Below, one piece after another: positions 41,612 to 50,372 of a stretch of DNA of 64,000 nucleotides. The stretch lies in NCBI GenBank assembly GCA_002030045.1, contig LQBI01000007.1:25443-89442 (forward strand), in the 5' to 3' direction. The notes under the pieces are model-generated. The model had not been told where the DNA came from. It searched no databases and was given only the letters and a program-made list of their open reading frames with translations. The stretch comes from Candidatus Aegiribacteria sp. MLS_C. GTDB lineage: Bacteria > Fermentibacterota > Fermentibacteria > Fermentibacterales > JCC-6. Made by a program: the position numbers and the translations under genes. Each line of letters starts with the position of its first letter. Position 1 is the first letter of the stretch.

Positions 41612-44600
41612 GTGAACAGCTTTACTCTATCGGTGGTTTTCGAGGGCAGGGAACTGCCCGGCGGTATCGAGAGCGTTCTCCGGGCCGACGTACAGCAGCT
41701 GGTACCGCCCAGGTGGGCCGATTCCCTCCTGATCACCGAACCCGGGAACGGTATTCCCGACGGCCTTATCCTGGTGGTGAACGGTAAACTCTCGCCCAGG
41801 CTTCGGAGCCACTACTACCGCTGCTTCAGGCACGGCGTGCCGGTCACCGCGCTCTGCTACCGCAGGGAACCCGAGGACGACGCCGTTGTAAAGGCGCTTT
41901 CGGCGGCCGACCGCTGCTGGAGCTTCATGTCGGTGAACGACGGCCGTGAGCGGATCAGGACCAGTGTGCAGGAATGGCTCAAAGGACTCAACCGGGAATC
42001 TTTCCCCTACCCCGAGGGCCGTGACCTCATAGACTCCTACGGTGACGTCGAGGTACTCGAGGTGGACAGCGATTCCCTGGAGAAGGCCCGGGAGGTCTTT
42101 GTCCGCAGGGGTTTCGTCTGCCTCAGCGGACCACTGGGCGCCGGCAAGACCACCATTGCCCGCAAGCTCCTCGGTGAGGCCTTCGCCTCGGGTCTCAATC
42201 CTGTCGAGATGATCACCAGGGACCTGGATTTCCGTGAAGTGGTACGCCTGCTTACGGGTCCGGAGGACTGCGCCGTGTTCCTCGACATCGATACTCTGAG
42301 GCGTCTGGTGGGCATCTACCCGTCCCGCCTCTGGTCGCTGGTGATATCCCTCATGATAAGGGCCACCGAGACCAGGCACAGGCTCATACTCGCCACCTCC
42401 TCGACGGAGATCGCCGGAATATTCGCCGGCCACGACGACGCCCACGTGAACCTGCCGGAACCATCCAGGGAGAGACGGTGGAGGCTGGAGGAGGGCAGGC
42501 AGGCTCTGGAATGGTTCAGGGAGATGGATTCCCTGGACAAGGCCGAACTGCTCCTCATGGCGGCTTTCGACCCCCTGGTGGCAGAGGCCGTCTTCAAGAG
42601 GGTCCTGTTCCGGCTCCTGGACCGGCTCATGGTCCAGGAGCGCAAGCGGTTCCCGACCAGTGAAGAGCTTGAGGACTTCTATCTGAGGAGCATGGCTTCC
42701 CGAGGGATCGCTCCCTTCCGCAGGATCAGTGGAAAGGGGGAAGTGTACCTCGCCGTGAGCGATTCGGTGAAGATGTGGGCCATCGACCAGGGCATCAGGG
42801 AGCTTCTCGAGAAGGATTCCCCGGTCATCAGGGCTTTCATCGATACGCTGATGGAGAACGAGGAGCCCAACATCAGGAGGGCCGGCTACTTCCTCGCGGG
42901 CTTCTACGGAAGCCTCTCCGACGAGGTCAAGGCGAAACTGCTCCTGCATATAGCATCGGAGAAGACCCGTCTCGTGCTTCAGGATGTTCTCAACACGCTG
43001 CTCAGCCGCCGGGAGGACCTGGACGATTCCATAGTCAGCATGTTCGGTGTGATGATGGCAAGGGGCAGCGGGGAGGTGAGGGAATCGGTAGCTGAGACAC
43101 TGGGCCGGAAGTGGGTCCTGGAGTCCCGAAGGCTCCGGGGCATCGTGGAACAGGCCGCAGAGGACCCCGAGCCCTCCGTAAGAGGCAGGTTCCTGGAGGG
43201 CCTCACTATGTGGGGGATTTCCGGAAGGGGCATGGAGATGTACAGGTCCTTCCTCGAGGATGATTCCTTCGAGGTCCGGCGGGACCTGATGCTCCACCTG
43301 GGAAGCGAGTTCCCACAGCTTGATGCAAAGGAGCTGGCCGTCCTCAACGATGTGCTGGAAAAGGGCGACCCGCGTCATATGACCAGCCTTATAATGGGGC
43401 TCCTGGACAGGAAACCTGAGGATTTCAATCAGGTGTTCAACGACCTGCTGTGGGTGCTCATGGAGAGGCTTCCACCCGGCGGCAAGGGACAGCTTGCATG
43501 GAGGATAGGCGCCAGGCTCAGGTTCTTCAGTCCCGAAGTCAGGGCTTCTCTGAGGAGCGACCTCAGCGAGGAGGACACGCTCCTTGTCACGAGATGCATG
43601 CTTATGAACTACTCGTTCCTTTTCGAGGAGGAGAAGAGGACCCTCTGGGAACTCGCAGGGGAGAGGACAGCCAGGAACAGGGAGTTCGCCAGCATGGTCC
43701 TCCGATACTACAACATCATGGAGGAGGAAATGAGGGACAGGCTCCTCCGCAGCGTTCTGGAATCCGACAGACCCGAGGGCAGGGACGCCCTGAGCCAGCT
43801 TGTATGCCTAGGCAGGACCGATCTCACGGAGGCTTCGGCCAGACTGGCCGCCAGCATTCTGAAGAGCAGCGATTTCGAGAAGAGGGCGGCGCTGCCCTTC
43901 TTTCTGCTCTGGAACATGGAAGACCTCGGCGGTACGGCGGAAGACTGCCTCGGATCACTGGTAAGGGATCCCTCGTCCTACGTCAGGAGAAGACTGGCTT
44001 CTTCGATCAGGGACCTGGGCGGTGAAGACGGGTTTTTCACGGAACTACTCGATTCGCTGGCATCTGACGAGAAGCGGGCGGTGAGGGCCGAGGTGGCGCT
44101 CTGCCTGGGCGAGCTGGAGAAGGCGGATTCCCCCGAGGTGAGCCAGGTCCTGGCCTGCCTGCTGCGGGATGAAGATACCTTTGTACGTCTCAGCGGTCTT
44201 TCCGGTCTGCTTAACAACGTGATGGTCTCCCGGGACAAACTCAGGCCCATCATGCTCTCGGCGCTTTCAGACCCGGCTCCCGATGTCAGGATCGAGGCTA
44301 TCAAGGGACTTCGGCGGCGCCCCGACCTCCAGTCTGCGGAGGGCGTGGACGGAATTCTTGCGGACCGTTTCGCCGACCCCGACAGGAACGTGCGCATGGA
44401 GGTGGTACGCCTGGTGACAGATACTCCAGGGCTGCTGGGTTCCGAGGTGATAAGGAAGAGGATGCCGGACATCCTCCTGGACAGGCTCTCCACGGGACAC
44501 GCCATTTCCGAGGAACTCAACATGGCAAGGAAGATACAGCTCGATCTACTGCCCGACCGCCCTCCAACCCCCGACAAGTGCGACATAGAGATATTCTACA

Positions 44601-45226
44601 GACCCGCCAGGGAGGTAGGCGGCGATTATTTCGACTTCTTCCAGCTGCCGGACCGCAACCTTGGCCTGGCCATAGCGGACGTGGCGGGCAAGGGGATCCC
44701 GGCGGCTCTCACCATGGCCGGCCTGAAAGGCAACCTGAAAGCATACGTCCAGAGCATCTATTCGATCAGCGAGATCATGCAGAAGGTCAACGAGTCGTCG
44801 GTGCTGGGAGAGGGGGATCCCATTATGACCGGACTCTTCTACGGCGTTCTGGACACCGATTCGGGAACCCTCACGTACGTCAACGCAGGCCACAATCCCC
44901 CTCTCCTTCTCAAGAGGGACGGTGCAACGAGGTGGCTGGACAGGGGCGGCCTTATTCTGGGACTGTCGAGCGGGGCCAGGTACGAGCACGAATCCGTTGG
45001 AGTCGATTCGGGAGATGTCCTGGTGCTGTACACCGACGGCCTGACGGAGGCCATGGACCATTCGGGCAGGGAGTTCGGGACCGAAAGGCTGATGAGCGTG
45101 GTCCGCGAGAACAGGGACCTATCAGCCCACCAGATCTCCAGCGGCATTCTCGAGGCAGTCAACGGTCATGCCGGAGAACTGTCCCAGAGCGACGACCAGA
45201 CACTGGTAGTGCTGAAGTACAGATGA
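41612..45226 (+). CDS. STAND-type NTPase - HEAT repeat - SpoIIE/RsbU phosphatase fusion
   Basis: A 1204-residue cytoplasmic protein. Residues 1-130 form an alpha/beta unit resembling TIR or DUF4062-like Rossmann domains (GLILVVNGKL; HGVPVTALCYRRE). Residues about 145-380 are a P-loop NTPase like STAND/nSTAND3, with Walker A LSGPLGAGKTTIA (173-181) and Walker B CAVFLDID (220-227). Residues about 400-950 are HEAT-like helical repeats (DPAPDVRIEAIKGLRRR; DPDRNVRMEVVRLV). Residues about 965-1204 are a PP2C phosphatase of RsbU type: switch helix EELNMARKIQLDLLP, EVGGDYFDFF, IADVAGKGIPAAL, YTDGLTEAMD and SDDQTLVVLK, all metal ligands present. It is predicted to dephosphorylate the STAS partner on NTPase/HEAT sensing. 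GTG start, 15 bases after the kinase. Confidence 0.85.
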   Translation: MNSFTLSVVFEGRELPGGIESVLRADVQQLVPPRWADSLLITEPGNGIPDGLILVVNGKLSPRLRSHYYRCFRHGVPVTALCYRREPEDDAVVKALSAADRCWSFMSVNDGRERIRTSVQEWLKGLNRESFPYPEGRDLIDSYGDVEVLEVDSDSLEKAREVFVRRGFVCLSGPLGAGKTTIARKLLGEAFASGLNPVEMITRDLDFREVVRLLTGPEDCAVFLDIDTLRRLVGIYPSRLWSLVISLMIRATETRHRLILATSSTEIAGIFAGHDDAHVNLPEPSRERRWRLEEGRQALEWFREMDSLDKAELLLMAAFDPLVAEAVFKRVLFRLLDRLMVQERKRFPTSEELEDFYLRSMASRGIAPFRRISGKGEVYLAVSDSVKMWAIDQGIRELLEKDSPVIRAFIDTLMENEEPNIRRAGYFLAGFYGSLSDEVKAKLLLHIASEKTRLVLQDVLNTLLSRREDLDDSIVSMFGVMMARGSGEVRESVAETLGRKWVLESRRLRGIVEQAAEDPEPSVRGRFLEGLTMWGISGRGMEMYRSFLEDDSFEVRRDLMLHLGSEFPQLDAKELAVLNDVLEKGDPRHMTSLIMGLLDRKPEDFNQVFNDLLWVLMERLPPGGKGQLAWRIGARLRFFSPEVRASLRSDLSEEDTLLVTRCMLMNYSFLFEEEKRTLWELAGERTARNREFASMVLRYYNIMEEEMRDRLLRSVLESDRPEGRDALSQLVCLGRTDLTEASARLAASILKSSDFEKRAALPFFLLWNMEDLGGTAEDCLGSLVRDPSSYVRRRLASSIRDLGGEDGFFTELLDSLASDEKRAVRAEVALCLGELEKADSPEVSQVLACLLRDEDTFVRLSGLSGLLNNVMVSRDKLRPIMLSALSDPAPDVRIEAIKGLRRRPDLQSAEGVDGILADRFADPDRNVRMEVVRLVTDTPGLLGSEVIRKRMPDILLDRLSTGHAISEELNMARKIQLDLLPDRPPTPDKCDIEIFYRPAREVGGDYFDFFQLPDRNLGLAIADVAGKGIPAALTMAGLKGNLKAYVQSIYSISEIMQKVNESSVLGEGDPIMTGLFYGVLDTDSGTLTYVNAGHNPPLLLKRDGATRWLDRGGLILGLSSGARYEHESVGVDSGDVLVLYTDGLTEAMDHSGREFGTERLMSVVRENRDLSAHQISSGILEAVNGHAGELSQSDDQTLVVLKYR

Positions 45227-45342
45227 CCGGTGGTGCTCAAGTAAATATGACCGGCGGTGCTCAAGTAAGTATGACCGGTGGTGCTGAAGTAAAGATGATC
45301 GGTGGTGCTGAAGTAAAGATGACTGGTGGTGCTTAAGTAAAG
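45223..45342 (+). repeat. Five 24-bp tandem repeats joining a stop codon to the next start codon
   Basis: Units at 45223, 45247, 45271, 45295 and 45319, each starting ATGA and built on ATGACCGGTGGTGCTGAAGT plus AAAG, with 1-3 differences per unit. A sixth, diverged unit (19 of 24 matches) is the last 24 bases of coding sequence just before (45199-45222). The array ends exactly at the ATG of the SAM hydrolase gene. In one frame it encodes MTGGAEVK-type octapeptides (37 codons, stop at 45334-45336). Confidence 0.9.
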
Positions 45343-46116
45343 ATGAGACGCACGGTATACCTCCTTTCGGACTTCGGGGAATCGGATACCTATGTGGGGC
45401 AGATGAAGGCTGTGCTGGATTCCCTGGCTCCCTACGGAACGGGAATGATCGACCTGACCCATGAAGTGGAGCGCGGATCGGTCACCGAGGGCGCCTTCCA
45501 CCTCCGGGCAGCGGCGCCTTTCCTGCCAGCAGGTTCGGTGGTGCTGGCAGTGGTCGATCCCGGAGTGGGTACGGACAGGAGGGGACTGGCGGTCATATCC
45601 CGGGGTGTACACTTCGTCGGTCCGGACAACGGGCTCTTCGGCCTCCTGGAAGTGGAGAAAGCGTGGGAGCTGCCTCCGCCGCCTTCGGGATCGAGCCGCA
45701 CCTTCCACGGAAGGGATCTCTTCGCGCCGTCCGCGGCGAGGATACTCCTGGACCCGGGCTGGACCGGTTCCCTCCGGCCTTTGTGCCCGTCCACCATGGT
45801 CGGTACCGGTGTGGAGCTTCCCTCGCTCAGGGATGGAGGGCTGGAGGTGACCGTGATCCATACGGACCGATTCGGGAACGTGGTGCTCTGGATGGACCCC
45901 GATGAATACGAAGACCTGGTACCCTCCGGCGTGGTGCTTCCCGACGGCGGGGAACGGTCACTGACACCGGCGGCGACCTATGGCACCAGCCGGGGACTGC
46001 TCTACCTGAGGGGCAGCCAGGGGTTCATGGAACTGGCCTTCAGCGGCGGCAGCGCAGCAGGAGTCCTGGGCATCTCTCCCGGGGACAGGATCGTGTTGAG
46101 GTTGAGCAGGGCATGA
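45343..46116 (+). CDS. SAM hydroxide adenosyltransferase (DUF62 type)
   Basis: A 257-residue enzyme of the family that splits S-adenosylmethionine to adenosine and methionine using hydroxide. Family blocks are present: LSDFGESDTYVGQMK, AVVDPGVGTDRRGLA, GPDNGLFG, and RTFHGRDLFAPSAARI; the catalytic Asp/Arg/His positions lie in these. The start ATG directly abuts the 24-bp array and has no Shine-Dalgarno sequence, only GAAGTAAAG. The stop overlaps the GH57 start as ATGA. Confidence 0.87.
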   Translation: MRRTVYLLSDFGESDTYVGQMKAVLDSLAPYGTGMIDLTHEVERGSVTEGAFHLRAAAPFLPAGSVVLAVVDPGVGTDRRGLAVISRGVHFVGPDNGLFGLLEVEKAWELPPPPSGSSRTFHGRDLFAPSAARILLDPGWTGSLRPLCPSTMVGTGVELPSLRDGGLEVTVIHTDRFGNVVLWMDPDEYEDLVPSGVVLPDGGERSLTPAATYGTSRGLLYLRGSQGFMELAFSGGSAAGVLGISPGDRIVLRLSRA

Positions 46117-47267
46117 AGTACATCAGCCTGCTGCTGCACGTGTACCAGCCGCCTACGCAGGACATCCGCCTGGTGGAACGTATAGACAGGGAGTGCTACC
46201 GTCCCCTTTCCGGGCTGCTCGCCTCCTCCGGGCACGGGGTCGGTCTCAACATTTGCTATTCCCTCACCGAGCACCTGGAGAGGCTGGGTTCCCCCACGCT
46301 GGAAAGGCTGTCCTCCGCGGTGGACCTGGAGTTCACAGACTCCGGAGCCTACCATCCCATATTCCCCCTCGTCGACCGTGAAGATGTTGTGAGACAGCTC
46401 AGGCTCAACAGGGAAGGGAATTCCAGGGTGCTCGGAAGCGTCTACGCACCATCCGGAGTATTCCCTCCCGAGATGGCCTATTCAGAAGCTCTGCCCGCGG
46501 TGTTCCGTAGCCTGGGGTACTGCTGGACGGTCACCGACGACCTCCCCTGGGCGTCATCCGGCAGAAAGGTGCCCTGCGACAGCATCCCCGTTTCCCGGGG
46601 AGTTTCCGTGCTCCTGCGCAGCAATTTCTGGAGCAACAGGATCTCCTTCCACGGTGAGGACGGAAGTAAGACGGCTGACGAGATCCTGAGCGGAATGAGG
46701 AAATGGACAGGGGAGGGGGACGCATACCTGCTTATAGCAATGGACGGAGAGACATTCGGGCATCACCGCAGGGGGGCCGTCGAGAACTTCCTGGCCCCTT
46801 TCCTGGAGAGGATCGAAGTTAACCCTGACATGGAACTCGTGACTCCGGGAAGGCTTCCGGACATATTTCCGGAACTGCCCGTACCCGTGCCGTCGGGCAG
46901 CTGGTCCACCACGGCGCCGGACATGGCCAGAGGAGTTCCGTGGCCGCTGTGGGACGACCCGGACAACCGGATACATGCACATCTCTGGAAACTGCTTCGG
47001 GAGGTGAGGGCCGCGGCACGGTCCTGTACTTCGGAGAGGGTTGCCAAACATGCGGATAAGATGTTATACTCGTGCCCGTTTTGGTGGGCTTCGGAAGGAA
47101 GGTTCGATGCACTTCAGGTCCGCCGGGGCCTGATGGCCGTTCTCGAGACCGCCAGGGCCGTGTACGACGAGACCGGTGACCGCGGAATGCTGGACAGCGC
47201 GCTCACATCCGCATTCACAGTACCGGTGGTAACCGGAGAGGATATTGCAGATGCCCAAGAAGGATAG
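46113..47267 (+). CDS. Glycoside hydrolase family 57 protein
   Basis: A 384-residue GH57-type (beta/alpha)7 enzyme. The N-terminal LLLHVYQPP is the classical first motif; GVFPPEMAYSEA (near 117) places the catalytic glutamate nucleophile and LIAMDGETFGHHR (near 210) the aspartate acid/base. It probably acts on alpha-glucans (amylase, branching or related); which one cannot be told. No signal peptide. It overlaps the SAM hydrolase gene by 4 bases and the zinc-ribbon gene by 17. Confidence 0.82.
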   Translation: MKYISLLLHVYQPPTQDIRLVERIDRECYRPLSGLLASSGHGVGLNICYSLTEHLERLGSPTLERLSSAVDLEFTDSGAYHPIFPLVDREDVVRQLRLNREGNSRVLGSVYAPSGVFPPEMAYSEALPAVFRSLGYCWTVTDDLPWASSGRKVPCDSIPVSRGVSVLLRSNFWSNRISFHGEDGSKTADEILSGMRKWTGEGDAYLLIAMDGETFGHHRRGAVENFLAPFLERIEVNPDMELVTPGRLPDIFPELPVPVPSGSWSTTAPDMARGVPWPLWDDPDNRIHAHLWKLLREVRAAARSCTSERVAKHADKMLYSCPFWWASEGRFDALQVRRGLMAVLETARAVYDETGDRGMLDSALTSAFTVPVVTGEDIADAQEG

Positions 47268-47451
47268 GACCTTTGCCGCGAAACTGGCCCACGAGGCCAG
47301 GACGCTTCACAAGACCGACTGCCCCGTCTGTGGCAAGGAACTCGTACCGGTGGTCCTCTACGCCGCAAGGTACAACGAAGACGGACACTGGAGACCTCAG
47401 CGCCGCAGGGTCAAGGTCTGCGACTGCAACAGGGAAGAGATCTACGGTTAA
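47251..47451 (+). CDS. Small zinc-ribbon protein
   Basis: A 66-residue basic protein with DCPVCGKELVPVVLY and VKVCDCNREEIYG, giving CxxC and CxC pairs for one zinc ribbon. Its start lies inside the GH57 gene in another frame, with GGAGAGG about 10 bases upstream. Its conserved-looking motifs and tight packing support a real gene. Function unknown; nucleic acid or ribosome association is only a guess. Confidence 0.65.
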   Translation: MPKKDRTFAAKLAHEARTLHKTDCPVCGKELVPVVLYAARYNEDGHWRPQRRRVKVCDCNREEIYG

Positions 47452-47465
47452 ACAGGTACCGCAGC

Positions 47466-48353
47466 ATGGGTACATCCGGGGCTCTACTCCTCACGGCCGG
47501 TTTCGGCACGAGGGCAGAGCCCCTTTCTCTTGTCCGGCCGAAATGCCTTCTCCCATGGGGGGAAACCACTGTACTCGGTTTCCTGGCGGAAAGGGCGGCT
47601 GCGCTGGATCCCGGCCTCATAGCCCTGAACGCCTCACGTTGTCCCGAGCTTGTACTCTCGGCGCTGGACCAGGTGTGGCCGAGGGATAGATGTCGCTTAT
47701 ATTTCGAGGAAAGGCCGCTGGGTACTGCCGCGACGCTGTCCAGGCACTGCGGGCTGCTGTCCTCCGGTACATGGATGCTGGGGAATACCGACATGGTGAT
47801 ACCGGAACTGGACCTTCACGCGATGCTGAGAAGACACAGGGAGAGCGGTGCGGCGTGGACGGCGCTGACGGGTGTGTTACCTGCTGGAGGGGATTACCGC
47901 CCCCTTCATGCGGACCGTTGCGGAAGGTTCGGACATGGCGGGGAGACCGGTACTCACTACCTGGGTATCAGCTTCATAGAGCCTTCGGTCTCCAGGCTCG
48001 CCATGGAGACGCAGTGCAGCGGAGGGCTCTTCACGGAACTTGCGCCCCTTGCGGCCGGGAAATGCGGGGACCTCCTGGTCTTCCATCATGAAGGCCGGTG
48101 GCTGGACATGGGCAGGATGGAGCGTCTCAGGGAGAACATCCTCAGCGGAGGCAGTTTCGTTCATCCCACGGCCTGCATCTCCAGCGACGCGGTCCTCAGC
48201 GGATCATATCACATAGGAAGGGGCTGCATGCTTGGTGGCGGGACCGAACTTCATGACAGCGTGATGCTGGAGGGTTCGACGCTGGAAAGCGGCAGGCTTG
48301 AGAGTACCATACTTTCCTGGTACTGCAGCAGCCCGGAAGGAAAACCAAGGTGA
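47466..48353 (+). CDS. Sugar nucleotidyltransferase, MurU-like
   Basis: A 295-residue nucleotidyltransferase with signature ALLLTAGFGTRAEPLSLVRP then KCLLPW, and a metal motif LGNTDMVI. A left-handed beta-helix-like tail (HPTACISSDAVLSGSYHIG) is appended. Next to an AmgK-type kinase it fits N-acetylmuramate-1-phosphate uridylyltransferase of the peptidoglycan recycling shunt; glucose-1-phosphate or mannose-1-phosphate transferases are alternatives. The stop overlaps the kinase start (GTGA). Confidence 0.72.
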   Translation: MGTSGALLLTAGFGTRAEPLSLVRPKCLLPWGETTVLGFLAERAAALDPGLIALNASRCPELVLSALDQVWPRDRCRLYFEERPLGTAATLSRHCGLLSSGTWMLGNTDMVIPELDLHAMLRRHRESGAAWTALTGVLPAGGDYRPLHADRCGRFGHGGETGTHYLGISFIEPSVSRLAMETQCSGGLFTELAPLAAGKCGDLLVFHHEGRWLDMGRMERLRENILSGGSFVHPTACISSDAVLSGSYHIGRGCMLGGGTELHDSVMLEGSTLESGRLESTILSWYCSSPEGKPR

Positions 48354-49351
48354 AGGCGATGTCACCGGAGCTGGCGTCCTGGCTGCGCGGCCGGACGGAC
48401 GACAGCGTAACAGTGAAGAGACTGCACGGTGACGTATCCGGAAGGCTCTTCTGGAGGGTCTTCACGGGGAACGGTACGCATGTCCTGATGGACAGCGGCA
48501 AGATACCGGTCTGGCCATGGATCGACATACACGAACTACTGAGGGCCAACGGTTTCAGGGTCCCCGCCATAAGGGAGATCGATACCCGGCGTGGATGGGT
48601 TCTTCAGGAGGACCTGGGCAGCCGCAGGCTTCTGGACGTTGACGACGGTCAGTACATGAAGCTCCTGGACGAGGCCTCGGACATAATCGTCGCCATGCAG
48701 CGGAGACTGGACGGAAGGACCTGCGCCGATTCCATAGCCGGCAGGAGGAGCTTCACACCGGCTTTCTTCATGGCGGAACTGGAGAACACCCTGGAAACCC
48801 TCTTCTTCAGGCTCCTGGGAGTGCCGATGAACGAACTCCTGGAGCTTCAGAGGGAGATGAGGACCCTATGCGAGAGCATCGATCCCTCAAGCGTCTTCGT
48901 CCACAGGGACTTCCACAGTTCCAACCTCATGGTGGTTGACGGCAGGCTGGTCATGGTCGACTGGCAGGACGCCAGGTTCGGCCCGCCCGCCTACGACATA
49001 GTGAGCCTTGTTCGGGACAGTTACCGCGATCCCGGTCACGTCTGGGAGGACAGGGCCAGGAAATTCACGCTGGCCAAGGGGAACATGAACATGTTCCAGA
49101 TAGCAAGGACCGCATGCCAGAGGAGTCTGAAGGCCACAGGCACCTTCAGTTTCCATTACAGGAAAACCGGGGATACAAGATACCTGGGTTACATCCCCAG
49201 GACCCTGAGATACCTGGCGGACTACGCACGTATATGTCCGCAGCTCGACGGCCTGGTGAGGAAGACCTACAGAACACTGGACAAGTATCACGGCGAGATA
49301 GACCTGAGGGATTTCAGGTCCGCCAACATTCCCGAAGTCCGGAGCAGATGA
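48350..49351 (+). CDS. Anomeric sugar kinase, AmgK-like (aminoglycoside phosphotransferase fold)
   Basis: A 333-residue APH-fold kinase. The catalytic loop is VFVHRDFHSSNLMV (near 184), the metal motif VDWQDARFGPPAYDIVSLV (near 203), and the lid region VKRLHGDVSGRLFWRV. AmgK phosphorylates the anomeric carbon of MurNAc or GlcNAc; its product is the MurU substrate. The GTG start overlaps the MurU-like gene, which strongly supports the pairing. Confidence 0.75.
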   Translation: MKAMSPELASWLRGRTDDSVTVKRLHGDVSGRLFWRVFTGNGTHVLMDSGKIPVWPWIDIHELLRANGFRVPAIREIDTRRGWVLQEDLGSRRLLDVDDGQYMKLLDEASDIIVAMQRRLDGRTCADSIAGRRSFTPAFFMAELENTLETLFFRLLGVPMNELLELQREMRTLCESIDPSSVFVHRDFHSSNLMVVDGRLVMVDWQDARFGPPAYDIVSLVRDSYRDPGHVWEDRARKFTLAKGNMNMFQIARTACQRSLKATGTFSFHYRKTGDTRYLGYIPRTLRYLADYARICPQLDGLVRKTYRTLDKYHGEIDLRDFRSANIPEVRSR

Positions 49352-49355
49352 GATA

Positions 49356-50372
49356 ATGAGCGGATCGCACCAAAAAAGGATACTCACCGGGGACAGGCCC
49401 ACGGGTCCCCTCCATCTGGGCCATTATGTGGGTTCTCTGCAGAACAGGGTCAGGCTCCAGCACCGGTACGACACCTTCATAATAGTCGCCGACGTGCAGA
49501 CCCTCTCCACCAATTTCGACCATCCGGAGAACCTTCCGGCGGACGTCCGCCAGGTTGCCCTGGACAACCTGGCAGTCGGTCTCGACCCCGATTCGGCAAG
49601 CATATTCGTGCAGAGCATGGTGCCCCAGATAGCCGAGCTGACAGTCTACTTCTCGATGTTCATTACTGTGAACCGGCTCAAGCACAATCCGACAATCAAG
49701 ACCGAGGCCGGTCAGTACGGCTTCGAGGACAACATGACCTACGGTTTCCTGGGGTATCCCGTAAGCCAGGCTGCGGACATCCTCTTCTGCAGGGCGGACC
49801 TGGTCCCGGTGGGGGAGGACCAGCTTCCTGTGGTGGAGGTTTCGAGGTTCACCGCCCGGCGTTTCAACGAACTCTACGATACGGTCTTCCCCGAGCCTGA
49901 GGGCCTCAGCGGCGATACGGCCAGGCTGGTGGGCCTGGACGGTCAGGCGAAGATGTCAAAGTCCCTGGGGAACTGCATCTATCTCAGCGATACAACGGAG
50001 GCGGTCCGCACCAAGGTTATGTCGGCGGTGACCGATCCCGCCAGAATACACAGGGACGATCCGGGGCATCCGGAGATCTGCACCATCTTTTCGTACCACT
50101 GCGCCTTCAACGGCGGCGAGTCAGCCGACATCGGGGAACGGTGCCGCGCGGGGACCATCGGGTGCGTGGCATGCAAGAAGAGGATGGTCCAGGTGATAGA
50201 GGAGCTGCTGGAACCGATACGCATGAGGCGCGCGGAGTTCCAGAGGCCCGGCATGGTCGACGAGATCCTTATGGCCGGGACCGAGAGGGCCAGGACCGAG
50301 GGCGGCAGGACCATGGACATGGTCAGGATGGCCATGCACATAGACTACTTCGAGGAGCGTGACCGGCAGTGA
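49356..50372 (+). CDS. trpS: Tryptophanyl-tRNA synthetase
   Basis: A 338-residue class I synthetase, normal bacterial length. HIGH-equivalent: RPTGPLHLGHYVGSL; KMSKS motif: KMSKSLGN; Trp pocket region EDQLPVVEVSRF. ATG 49356 lies 4 bases after the AmgK stop. The end overlaps cysS by 4 bases. Confidence 0.95.
   Translation: MSGSHQKRILTGDRPTGPLHLGHYVGSLQNRVRLQHRYDTFIIVADVQTLSTNFDHPENLPADVRQVALDNLAVGLDPDSASIFVQSMVPQIAELTVYFSMFITVNRLKHNPTIKTEAGQYGFEDNMTYGFLGYPVSQAADILFCRADLVPVGEDQLPVVEVSRFTARRFNELYDTVFPEPEGLSGDTARLVGLDGQAKMSKSLGNCIYLSDTTEAVRTKVMSAVTDPARIHRDDPGHPEICTIFSYHCAFNGGESADIGERCRAGTIGCVACKKRMVQVIEELLEPIRMRRAEFQRPGMVDEILMAGTERARTEGGRTMDMVRMAMHIDYFEERDRQ

Noticed and set aside
41627-43378. 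A long minus-strand frame opposite the STAND phosphatase
   Set aside because: No motifs, biased composition, and the plus strand has unmistakable P-loop and HEAT-like coding.
45223-45336. A real gene made of the octapeptide repeats
   Set aside because: No ribosome site, and the array is better explained as duplication of the gene junction; kept only as a repeat.
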